DNA of 64,000 nucleotides, taken from NCBI GenBank assembly GCA_947652115.1, contig OX393573.1, forward strand, positions 14,072,491 to 14,136,490, written 5' to 3'. Numbering within the stretch: position 1 is the first letter of the stretch; the number at the start of each line of letters is the position of its first letter. The stretch is from Blastomussa wellsi. Lineage: Eukaryota > Cnidaria > Anthozoa > Scleractinia > Plerogyridae. Both the position numbers and the translations under genes were made by a program. The notes below the pieces were generated by a model. The model was given only the letters and a program-made list of their open reading frames with translations, ran no database searches and had not been told where the DNA came from. Below are positions 46,018-59,396 of the stretch, piece after piece.

Positions 46018-49000
46018 GTAAGATTGAGCTGAAGCGTGCTTATATTAGCTTGTCTTCCGTGAGTTTATAGTAAGGCGAACATTGCAGTCAATTAGTGGTT
46101 TACAGTATATTTTCAAATTGTTGAGCTGTTTGAATAGTGTAGTACAGTGGTGCGTAGAGTTTTAGGTGTTAAAGCTTTTGGCCTTTTGTGTGCATGAATG
46201 AGACGTAAATTTATTATTGTCTTTTGTCCCTGGCCAATTCAAATAGACAAAAGCAGCGGCTATGTCATTTAGAACATAGAATATACAAAAGAGACAAGGT
46301 TTTCATTCAGATCAGCACTTATATGCATGTCTGCTTTGGAGCATTGCAGATTCACCTGGTCGGAACTCCTTAAAGAGGCGTGCAACAATATGAGCTATAA
46401 TGTTATTTGATAAGATGAGGGGTTATTCTGCAGTTTAGACACTGCTTTTTGTGCAAGAGGAATATATAACAATTATTCCATGAGCCCGCGTTGGATATGA
46501 AGTGATAAAATAACCAACGAGCGCGTAGCGTGAGTTGGTTATAATCACTTCATATCCAACAAGGGCGAATGGAATAATTGTTTTAGTAAATTCTCAAACC
46601 ATATCTCTTGAATTTTTGTGAGAGACAGCTCCTGAAACCTGCCAGTGTCGGCCATTATAGAGGGCTGAAGTTAAAAACTTGGCGCACTATTTTCCATATG
46701 ACGTAAAACTCCGACTATTGGCTCATAGTTGGAGATTTTTAGCCAATCAAAAAGCTAGAAATGCAATAGTCGGAGCTGAGAATATACTAAACATGAATAG
46801 AATGAAAGAAAGATTCTTGATGCATGTACAATGATTTGTAAGTCAAAATTATTGTAGTGTTCCCATGACCCGAGAAGGCTTGGTGCCCTAGTAGTAAGAG
46901 CCATTCCATTTTTTATCGACACCCTCACCACCTGGGATACGTCCATTGACATTCTTTGATCTTTTGAATATTTCTGAGGGGGAAAGGTGGAACGTTTTCC
47001 AGAGGGGGGGTTTCATGTTGGCACAGGGATAAATTTAGACTTACTCTTCAGTGGGGGAGGGAGGGGGGAGGGTGTGGATATAAAATGGAATGGCCCTTAG
47101 TGCACTTGCCTGTGGGGGTAACCCTGCAATGGGCTAGGGTCCTTCAACCAGAGAGGAGTGGAAATTAACATAATAAGCTATGTCGATATGGGCCGCTTGA
47201 CCTGATCCAAACCAAGAGTATAAGCAATCAGGACTTCAATGTACACTGCTGATTTTTTTTTGTGAAAGTGATCAATTTATACGCTTTTTCCTTCCAGAAA
47301 AGTCAAACCCTTTGTCAAAGGTCACAACAAGGAAGTAGTGGATCCAAGCATTAAAAAAGCTGTCAAGCAAGCAGAAGATGCTTTGCCGCTATCCTTGGAA
47401 CAAAGAAAGAAACTTGTAACCTGTTTACCTTCCGACGAGGAAGAGGATGAAGAAGACTGTGATCAAACTATGCAATCAGATGATGAAAGCCTGAGAGAAG
47501 AAATGAATGGACAGAAAAGGAAGAACAGTAGTATAAGTTCTCGAAATGGGGATAGTGATGATGATAATGATGAGGTTACTGGCAGAAAGGTAGAAGTAAG
47601 TTTTGTTGCAGGGTTCGTACAGGTCATGGAAAACCTGGAAAGTCATGAAATTTTAGAATTTCATTTTTAAGGCCTTGAAAGTCATGGAATTTAAGTGTGG
47701 GTCATGGAAAGTCATGGAAAATTATGTTTATTAAAAAAGTACAAAATCAATCAGGTTTTTTCGTGAACAAAATCGTTAAAAACGTACCCAAAATGAAAGA
47801 TTATTTCCTAGAAAATGCTCAAATTTAGGTCATGGAAAACTTGGACAAGTCATGGAAAAGGTCATGGAAAGTCATGGAATTTCAAAAGCTCAAAAAAGTA
47901 CGAACCCTGTCAGTTGGGAGACATTTTGAAACAACAGAGTTAAAAACTTTGGCGTAGAAAAGACTGTCATACTCTTAAGTTTTCATTTGACTACTTTTTG
48001 CAACACTGTTTTCATACTTATTTTGATCTTTATACGTGTACATACAGCTTAACAGTAAACGTCCCAGAAGAAAAGCCGCATCAGGGAATAATAAAGTGAA
48101 GAAAAGGCGAGTTATAGAATCTGGCTCAGAGGATTCAGCAGGTACTTGAAGATCTAGATACAGAATGCTGGCCATAAAGTAATTATATATTTTAGTTGTA
48201 AGTTTTGTGACTCAGAATGCCTGCCAAGAAAAGTTTTTGTGTTATTAGCACTGCAAACAAACAAATCAAATCATTGACTTCTCATCAAAATTGTTTCAGA
48301 TGATTACAAACCTGATCTAGATGATGATGACGACGACGAGAGCTGTAGTAGCGGAGTTGATGAGAATGAGTTAGAAGATGAAGTCCAATCAGAAGAGGAC
48401 ATTGCAGATATCACGGAAAAGGTCTTGAGTATTATTGTAGCGTGACAAGGGAAGCAAATTTTACTGGCTCAGATAACAGCACTCACAAAGTCTCATGTGA
48501 ATCACTTGCTAGGTACATAGAACGAACAGTAGGAACAAGGCTCTTATCTCCCAAGCAATATTGATAGCAACTGCTACAATAGAGGACCAGTAGAATTTAC
48601 AAGCTTATGAGAGCTGCTTCATCGCTGAAATTTTGTTTTGAAACTTATTTATTTAAACACTTTTCAATGACACATGTTTATTCTTTACGTTCACAGCCAA
48701 CTCGTAAGCGCAAAAGAGGCAGTACATCAACTCCACATCATCAGCAAACAAAAAATCACAGGCCTTCAACTCCCTGTACACCGGTTAGCAACAAACCAGG
48801 CATGTGTAATACGCCGTCTCCTTCACTACTCACAGCGTCATTAGCAAACAAAATATCAAGTTCGGCGAGCAAGGCTGCGGAATCATTGGCAAGGTTCCAG
48901 ATGAGTTCTTCCCCAATTCCTGGCTCAAGGACTGTTGATGAGGAGGGAGCTGGTACTTATAAACATGAGAAACTGGAGTGGTTAAAAGAAGACCAGAGAC

Positions 49001-52000
49001 GGTACTGTCTGAAATGTGTCTAAAAACACCACTGACTGTTTGTTGTCAAGTTATGATTTTTAGCTCGACTCTGGACATCTAAATCAGGGATGCATGTCAA
49101 GTGCTGTTCTCATGAACAATAAAACGGGTGAATTCTGTGCATGAGCCCGGTGGCCTATCAGGCCAGAGCTTATCTTGGTTTTCTTGGCATGAAACGACAA
49201 GGAGTATTTCTACTCACCCTTGGATGGGATGCTTGTCATATGGGCCTGAAATTTCTAATCCCAATAAAATCTAAGTGCAAGCTACATGAGCTAACTGCAG
49301 GCTAACAAGAGTACTATTGAGGCTTTTAAACTGCAGTTGATATTTTAATTTGGGCTAACTAATGTGCCATTTAGGCTCACTGAAATGGCTCGTATAACTT
49401 GCTAGCTCACACTTTGTCAAGACCCCATGTAATCCTTATATAATTCTTTTCATTCTAGAGACAAACATGGTAGACCAATGTCACACCCTGATTATGATCC
49501 AAGGACACTATTGGTAAAATTTTAAATGTCTTTCCTATGGTTGTAATGGCTGAAAGTGTGGATAATCTGGAATCAGATCTGTGTCTAAAAGACTAGTTTA
49601 TATTCAGACTTTCACATAGGAGAAGTGACTTTCTCAGATCTTATTTGACCTGTGTAGGTGTCACTGTGTGGGGGTGGGGCGACGCTTAAAATTCCTCATT
49701 CCTAGTAAGATTTATACAGCTAAATCTAGTTTAATTTGCCTTACTAATAATATATATTTTAATATATGCTACAGGTTCCATCATCTTTCCTTAACTCGAA
49801 GGATGTCACCCCTGTAAGTGTTATACCTTCAACTCTCTCTCGATGGACAGCTCTATAGACACTTGTACAAATGGCACCCAAATTTGAATAGCAAGACTTT
49901 ATAATCTTAAGGCTCATATTGATGCTTCTAGACAAAAGACTTTATGACATAATTTAATGTGAGGCTTATGTGTAAGTATTGTTATTTAAATGCAGACACC
50001 ATTTATATATGCAAAGATGGACAACGGGTGTTACTCCTTGTGTGCCGTGTTTCAGTCATTTTCCTGTTATCTTAACTTTCTACAAGCAAGACAGCTCTCC
50101 AATATGGGCAGTTGTACTGTGGTCACCATGCTGTCATTCCTTTTAAACAGAGTTCACTGCATTATTGTACCCTCTGTCCAAAAAAATCTCAAAGCTGTGT
50201 CGATCACTAGCTTGAGCTTCATTTTATCGTTTGTTCGTTTTGCAGGCAATGAAGCAGTGGTGGCAGCTGAAGACTGACAACTTTGACACCATCCTTTTCT
50301 TTAAGGTATAATGTGTGGACAATTTATTATTGGTAATGTAGGTTTGAACAAGAGAACAAAGCAAACAATTACTCACAATGACATCCTTGTCAAAATGCCA
50401 TCGATCATCATAGGTCATACATTGTAGTTGTTACAAACCACTGAGAAATATTGTTTCAATTGTAAATTTTTTGTTTGTACATAATCAAGGATAAAAAATA
50501 TAAACCGTAAACTAAATTATAAAAGTATACTATTAACAGATACCTGGTGTTCATTTAATTGTACTAGGTTGGCAAGTTCTATGAGTTGTACAATATGGAT
50601 GCTACTGTTGGTGTCAAGGAACTTGGATTGATCTACATGAAGGTAAATATTAATAAAAACTTTTATTATAATAGTAAAAGTGTCCAGTCATCTGGCAAGG
50701 TTCCAAGGTTCCAAATTTAAAAGGTGAAGTCTGTGTTTGAGCCAAGTGTCCCATTGGGCTGTATCTTATCCTGGTTTGCTGGGCATGAAGTGACTTGGAG
50801 TATTTCCTCTCTCCCTTGGATGGAATGCTCTAATAATCCATCGCAGGGTTCCCCCTCTCCCCATCATTAAATTCACTGTGGGAGTGAAGTGTCTCGCTTT
50901 GGAACAAAATACAGTGGCCCCTCCCGGGTCTCGAATCTGAACTCCTCGATCAAGGGTCCTGTGCACTAACCATTAGACCACCGCACCTCCCGAGTTAAAG
51001 TGTAAGGTGTTAATAAGCTACTAAATTGATCAGAAGTTTGTGTGGGCGTTGTTTGTCTTTTTTGAATTGGCACATTTTATTTTTCACAGGGTACGTTTGC
51101 TCATGCTGGTTTTCCTGAAATTGCATTTGGTCGATACTCTGACACTCTGATTCAGAAAGGGTACAAGTAAGTCATTTCAACATCATTAACTGTTATAATA
51201 ATTGTTTGCCTGTCAAAATGTGTTTTCCTGTTGTGGATATATCAAATACGGTACTTGTATAACATTCTGTGTGTTGGTGTTTACCCCCTTTGGACCAGCA
51301 CGTGTTCAAAGGGATCAATATAATTGTGCAATGTACACCTTCTAGTATCAGGTTATAGTATTTCCTTGTTTCATTTTATGTCAGTTTGACTTCGAGACGT
51401 CAAGCGTACACGTTTGTTTTTGTACTGTTCTGTTTTAATTTGTTGCTGCAAAATAATACTGACGTCCTTGGGACAAAAAAAAAAAAAAAAAATATTCAAT
51501 GGCCACAGCCATTTAGCACTGTACTCGGATCAGAACACTGTAAAATTAACCTGTCATCCAATATTCACTGTAGGGTAGCAAGAGTGGAACAGACTGAAAC
51601 ACCAGAGATGATGAAAGAACGATGCAAGAAGAGTATGATCACTTCCGTTATTAATTTACAATCAATTTTGATAATGACTGTTTTTACTTCAGTAGATAGA
51701 AGAAATACCTGTCAACAAATACCAGAAAAAGATCAGCCATAAAGTTGTGGGCTAGAATTTTAAGTATTTGAAATATTATGTTAGTAAATTTACATAATTA
51801 TAATGAAGAAGACTTCTAAAGACTGGACTTCAAATTTCTTTCAAAAGAACAATTTTAATCAAAGCAGGGTTGTCAATAAGCGCTGGCGACTGGCGATATC
51901 GCCGGCTACAATTCGGCGGAGATAAGCAGTAAAAAAGCGGTCATTACAAAAACGCTTAACAAAAGGGACCCCAGTGCTGTCTACTTTCAAAATATCTCCG

Positions 52001-55000
52001 CATACTTCAAATCTTATTGACAACCCTGCAAAGTTTGGGTTGCTAAATTCAAGGTGTGGCTTGCCTCCAAGCATTTACAGTATGCTAGCTATCTTGTGGA
52101 CAGCTGGTGTTACTTTGAACGAGGGTCTGGTGGTTTCTTCGGAAAAGCTGCAACTGACCTAGCCTCCGGGGACCCATTTTGCAAAGTTACAGTGTACATG
52201 TAATGCATGTGTTATTCGCTTTATGAGAATTACGAATTTTGGTTTTTCTGGACAGCTCATTCAAATGCTAGAAGTGACCAAGTTGTCAGGAGAGAAATAT
52301 GTGCAGTAATCACAAAAGGTATACATCATCATGCATGCAATCTTTCAATTGCCTTTAACTTAATTTCCTTTTTGATGAACTGTACGTTTTGGTTAATTAG
52401 CATGCCGTGGGTCAATTCCTTGGTCAATTCCTTAGTGTCAATTAAAGTTAATGTCAGTCAATTTTTCACTGAAATAAATGCTTTCAGATTAAAAAAAATA
52501 CTGCCTGAACTTGGTTTGTTATTAGTCAAAATTTTTACATTTATGATTGAACGATGAACTAAGTTTCACTTACATTTAGACTATTAATTTTTCTGCAGGA
52601 ACAAAGACATACAGCTTTCTAGATGGCGATTGCACTGAAAGTGAGGCAGCATATCTCTTAGCTATCTCTGAAAAGGTACATGCAAGATTTGTTGTGACCT
52701 AAATCCACTGTCATTGTAGTCTACCTGTGTAAATGTATTCCCTGCAAATGCACTAACCCCCTCCATGCTATCATGGTAATCATCGTTGTCGTCATCATCA
52801 TCATTACTATTACTATCAACATCATCAACATCATCATCGTCATCGTCATCGTCGATGTCATCGTCGTCATCATCATCTTCATTGTTATCATCATCATCAT
52901 CATCATCATCATCATAGTCATCATCATTGTCATTATCATTGTCATCATCATCATCATCTTTCTAAATAAATGGCTGGTGCTAGACCAAAAAACTGGGCCA
53001 AGCACCAAGGGCCTCGGATGATGATGTGCAGGACAAATAATGCTCAGTTACATGTGGATGTAGTAATTTCTTCATGTGCATCTCCTACCAACATTAACAG
53101 ATTTTTTTTACTTGATGGTTAGGGCTCTGATGATGTCTCTGGTGGTGAAAGTGTGTATGGTGTTTGTTTTGTGGATACGTCAATTGGAAAGTTTCATGTG
53201 AGTATACATTTACATACTACGCATGCACCCATGAGCCATGCTGCTGGATTTTCCTATGTCTATGGTTATGGTACTCTACTCTATTGGCCGCTGGAGCTCT
53301 GCTACTATTTAAAAGAACTCACTGATTTTGTACATTTTCTGTGGCAAACTTAAGATAGTTGTTTGCTGTATTATTTACTTCTCCCTCTACATAGATTGGA
53401 CAGTTTCAAGATGATCGGCAGTCTTCCCGTCTAAGAACTCTTGTGGCTCATTATACTCCAGTTCAGGTTTGTACCTTGTGAATACAGCATTGTTACTACT
53501 TCGTCTTCTACATCATACATGTATTGTCAAGGTAAATTTGTGCTTGGGCTTGAGTTGCCCACGTTCCTCTAGTCTTAACCTGTGTGGCCGCTACATGAAA
53601 CAATTGAGAGTATTGTGGCTTCACTAGATGGGATGCTAATAAGTCACCTGTAGGTTATCCCCCTGGTATTTTGTTAAAGTTCCCTTGGTTTGCCTGTACT
53701 CAATTTTGGTAGAATGGGGGACTGTACGAGTAATAAATTACGCTAAACAGATGATCTGGCCATCCTGTGCAAGCAATTCAATTTAATTTACCTTTTAAGC
53801 CTTAAGCAGGCATTAATTTAAATGTTCAAAATTAATAAAACCTTGTATACTAATTATAATGTGGATTGAAGGTTTTGTGCCCACGTGGAGGTTTGACACT
53901 AAAGACACAGCATGTTCTCAACCATGAGTTAATGTCCTCCATGAAAGAATATCTGACACAAGGTGGGTAAAGAAAAAATGTATAGACTGTATAGACTTGT
54001 AATTATAGTACAATGAAGACGTTGTTCTTTAGAATACCTGCCTCCCCAAGAAAAAAAGCTTATCCTTAATTCCCACTGTCTGGGATGCAAACATCCTTTC
54101 CATAAAAGGAATCCAGGCCACCCTCCCCTTTCCATCCCACCTTGACCTAGAGGGCCCATAAAATTATATGTAATTTAGATTTTTAGTTCCTTGTTAATGC
54201 ATTTCTCCTCACTATAAACAGGTCTCCTTAGGCCTGGTTCAGTGACACAACAACATAACAGCAAGGTCATGCAAGTGCAAAATAAGATCTTGCATTGATA
54301 TTTCATCGCACCATTGTGAACAACTCTGCAAAATGACCAACAGGGATTTCAAAATAACCCGGCGACTATCGAAGTTCTGCCGGTTACTTGACAATTATGC
54401 CGCCAGCTACTTTGGTCATAGAAATCAGCCTGTGGCAGAAAAGCTCACTTATAACAGCCACGTATTGTTCCAGTCACTGACGCCAGCTTCAAAGCATTTT
54501 GAAATCCCTGGACATGGGTTTCAAAACAAGGTGGCGACTGCCGGAGTTCCACCGGCTACTTGACTATTATGCCACCGGCGACTCTGGTCATAGCAATCAG
54601 CTTGTTACCAAAAAGCTCACCTATAACAGCCGCCTACTCTTCCAGTCAATGACACCTACTTCAAAACATTTTGAAACCCCTGCCTGGACCAAGCAGCATA
54701 ATTATAAGCATAACAAAATGAGGAAGAACTTATCTTTTCTTTGTCTTTATCATGTCATTCAATTGTTATGTCATCATGTCCCTAGCGTGAACTAAGCCTA
54801 AGTGACTGCAGCTTCTATTTTATGTGAAAGCATCTTGATTTTGGTTTGATTATTATTTTTTCTCAGCTTGTTTGAAATTCAAAGTTGGTTTCCATTTTGC
54901 AGGGTCACAGTTCTGGGAAGCCGGCAAGACGTTAAAAATCCTGGCAGAGCAGCAGTATTTTAATAAAGACAAGAACAGCACAGAAAATCCTGTCAAGGTC

Positions 55001-58000
55001 TGTTCAAGATCAAGAGAAAAATATCAAAAGGGTTAGGTGACCTTGAACAACATGAAAAACTAAATGACTGGTCCCTGAAAATCGAAGAGCAAAACAATGA
55101 ACTGTTTCTGGAGTGACCAGTCATTTAAGCGATTTGTTCTACAGGTGACCACAAAATAACTGTATAGTGCAACAAACACATTAGAAGATTATTATTATTA
55201 GCTGCATGGCCATAGGCCTTGGCACAGCTCTTGCTCTACACGGAATTTATTTTTGTTCATTTCGTCAGTGACCAGACTCGTGCCCCTACTTGGCAAACTA
55301 ATTAAAAGTGAATTAACAATTGTTGAATTAATTATCCAATATGGATAAGTTGAAAGCCCAGCCAAATCTACGTTACTTTGAGATATATCACAAATTTATC
55401 ACCAAGCTAACAATTTACCTTATGATTCACGTCCAAGTATCGTATATCGGATGTCACCCTTCAGTATAATGCAACAAGGAGAAATAATGTTACAACAAAG
55501 CCGGTTGACATTAAAGCCATGGTGCTTAAACAACAAAGGAGTTGAATTAAATGTGTTGTTAATAGCGCAGCTTCAGATGATTTTCATCTTGTTTATTATT
55601 ACCTCTCTGGTTGCTGGTCAACATTAATTCACAGGCAACAACAGTGCAATAGTACCCTCTAATATCATTAATTTGCAATGTTGCCCCTCAGACTTTTTTG
55701 CAGGAAACATTTTTTATTGTGAAGTATCATGTGACCTTGAGGTGGCCAATGAGAGGTCATGCTGTTATGGGAAAATTCCAGTAATATATACTAATGAAAA
55801 GTAAAGCACATTTTACTCAAAGGTTATGTGATAACTTTCTCTCAGTGTTGGCCAGATGTTCTAAAGAAGTTGACTGATGGCGGTGAGGATACATGTCCAC
55901 TCATTATTGTAAAAAATAAGAAAAAAATAAAAATACTAGGATAAGCTTTCTTATCTTGAAGAGGGAGGTGAAAATGATGGAGTGAAACATCTTGTAACTC
56001 CACTATTGTTTAAGTGACATTAAGTAAGGCAGTGAGGCATAGGGCCGAAATATGGTAATAATTGTCAGGGCTTAAAAACATCAGTCCAGTCATCTGCGAC
56101 TGTCAGGGAAGCATGTTTTCATGCATTCTTGAATTGCCTACTCCTGAATAAATTCTGGATTTAAAACAAAATCTTAACTAAGGCAGTGCTCAAAATTAGC
56201 GGTTGCCTGGTTGCCTGAGACAACTAAAACTTTGTTCAGGCAACCAGTCTTTAGGAAAAATTAAGGGCTGGTTGCCCGAGATTGTCAGGCATTTTCCATA
56301 AGGTCAACCTGGATTTTTTCTTATTTCAAGCACTGCTAAGTGTTTGGGTAAACAAACAGTTTAGTTGCTTGACTGAGGGAAAGGTGGAAATAATATTCAA
56401 TTTTTTTCAAGCACTGTTTGCATTTTAAAAATATTCAGTTACATTTTGTAATATACTCCCCTGCTTTGTTTGTAGATCCTCTGGGTTTGATGCCTGGTGA
56501 AGGCAGTGAATTAGCACTGAGTGCCCTTGGTGCTGTTGTATGGTGAGTTTTAAATTAAACGGATAATATTGTCATGCTTTAAAGTTCCATTCTTCTTTAA
56601 AATACTCTCAGCCTTATTAATGTCTAAAACATTTGTTGTAAAAGGTACTTGCAGAAATGCCTCATAGATGAAGAGGTGTTATCAATGGGGAATTTTGAGG
56701 TACAGTGCACAGTTGTATTGTGGATAGTATGTTCCTGCTTAATATTGCGAGAAGGTAAGTGCTTCATCTTACATTGCCCACACTGCAATAGCTTATCCCA
56801 GCTGTGTTCTTGGGCAAGACACTTGTCTCTCATAGGGCCTGATTACATGAGCCGGGCTGGCCGTGTTTTGTTGAGATCTTGACACTTGTTAAACACAACA
56901 AAAACTTCTTGAAGTTCGTGATTGCAAGACAACCAAGCCAGCCCAACTAGCCAGGATCCCAGCTAACCGGGCATCTTTCAAGCAAGAGTAGAAATCAAGC
57001 TCGTTCTGGTCTCTCGCAGTTGATCACATCAGCCAGCTCCGGGCTGGCTCAATTCATATAATATTGATTTGAAAGACATCTTGGCAAACCGAGGCAGCTA
57101 GGCTAACCAACGTGGCCAGCCCAGCTCATGTAATCAGGCTCGTAGTGCCTCTGTTCACCCAGGTGGGCATTGTATAAATGCACAGCGGCAAATTGAAAGC
57201 TGGGGTTAACTAATTGAGAGGAACAGAAATATTCCCAGTAATAATTCTATGGGCCACGTGGCTCATATGCAGGCTTTACCTTTTTAATGTATTTAACTGT
57301 CTTTGTTCCTGTTATTTATTTGCATGCTATTTAGGAGTACACACCCCTGGACAGCTGCCCAAGTAGTGGGCAGAGCACAACATTTGCAAAAGGAAGACAA
57401 CACATGGTACTCATTACAGTTAGAATATCTCTCTGTTAATGTGTAGTTCCATAAATTAACCGTACCTCCCCCACAGGGGGATTTTTACTAAGCGCCCCAA
57501 CCCCATGGAAATTCCATTTAAGCTTTATTGGCCTTTGAGACCCCCGCCCCCAGGAATTTCCAGTCCCTCTTGTGGGGGGAGTATGGATTTTTCTGGAACT
57601 ACATGACTGAATCTGTTTTGTTCAAATTTAAAAATTTAACAATACTGTACTATTCAAGACTAATGTCACTTATGTCGCTTTATTTCATAAATACTTTAAT
57701 TTTTGTTCACTTTGTTTTGGTTCTCAGATTCTTGACAACATTACTCTGACCAACCTCGACATTCTCCCAACTGGTCCTGACAGCACAGCCGAAGGAACTC
57801 TGTTGGAGAGAATGGATCACTGTTCTACACCATTTGGTAAGTACATTTATTAATGATTTTCTTTGATGTTACATCTATCAATACGTGGGAGGTGCAGTGG
57901 CCTAATGGGTAGAGCGCTGGACTCCGGGGTTTGAGCCCCTGGCCGGGCCACTGCGTTGTGTTCTTGGGCAAGACACTTAACTCTCGCAGTGCCTATCAGT

Positions 58001-59351
58001 TGTGTAAATAACTACCAACCTCCCAGTTCTATAAATGGGTACTGGAGAATTTACTGCTGGGGGGGGGCACCCTGCGATGGTACATGTAACTTTCAATATA
58101 TTAATTCATTTCTTTCCACAGGTAAGCGTTTATTCAAGCAGTGGCTTTGTGCACCTTTGTGTAATCCATCTTCTATCAGTGACAGGTATGAAATATTCAG
58201 CAATGCTGTCTAGGTGTGGGTGCATGGAATACGGGTGTGTGTCTTGGCACTCCAGCAACTTTTGTGTGCTCTTTACATGGACTTAAATGATGCGGTATAA
58301 ACATTTGGAACCAGATATGTTCACACTCAATACCTGGGCATGATTTTTGCTGGGCACTCACATGAGCACACAATTTTGCCAGAATTGTTAGCAAAGCCTT
58401 AATCTTGTACTAGTACTGCAAACAATTAACAAATAAAAATTTCTCAACTGCTAACAGCATTTCTGATTGTGCATTTCACAGGCTGAATTCTGTAGAGGAT
58501 TTGATGGCTAACCCAGGATTGATGGCTAATGTGAAAGACATTCTCAAGGTCTTGCCAGACCTGGAAAGACTCTTGAAAAAGTATGACAGTTTCAACATAA
58601 ATGCACATTTGAAAACACCTGTTCGTTCTCGTCCACAGAGCCAATGATCCTTCTCCAGGGATCAACTCCTCAAGCCAGTCCCAGTTGTGCGCATGTGCAG
58701 GGGTACTCATTCTGTAATTTTCAGCCAATCAGATTTCACAATAAGTGCGTGAATCGTGGACTTCCAGTGTTGGAGGTGGCCAGAGGTCTTGAATAAAAGA
58801 ATCACGGCTTCTTGGGTCAAGAGTGACACCTTATGTCAGGGTGACATTTGTTTTAACTTACAGGGATTTTAGTGATGTCGATGTTAGTGAAGTAATTATT
58901 CGCTTTCCTTGTGTTATCGTGTAATTTAATTACCAAAGCCATTGATTCATTGCATTTGATTTGTGCCAGCTAATTCATTTTCCCTTAGAATCCATGCACT
59001 GAGTTTGCCAAGAGACAAGAACCATCCAGCCAGCAGAGCCATTCTCTATAACGAGGACACATACAGGTACTACGAAATCTATTTCAAAATACCAGCTCAT
59101 TTTCGCTTACATCTCCTGCTGAAATACACCTTCAAATTACATTTCTCTACAGCAAGCGCAAAATTGCTGACTTCCTCACAGTGTTGGAGGGTTTCAATAA
59201 AGCGACAGAGATTGTGACCTTGTTTAAAGATAATGTCAGCTCCTTCAGGTAAAGTTTTCACATTGTATGTCTATTTAAGTAAAAGAATGTACAGTGGAAC
59301 CTTAACATATAAAAAGGCAGCCTGCATGCCTACGTTTGGAAATAGGGGGGG

Positions 59352-59396
<45 letters not shown>

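Noticed and set aside
52721..53021. Met/Ile-rich frames
   Set aside because: They are translations of the (ATC)n microsatellite.
57885..57960. Possible tRNA gene
   Set aside because: A and B boxes are good but the sequence continues into the shared SINE body and the stems do not pair; it is a SINE head.
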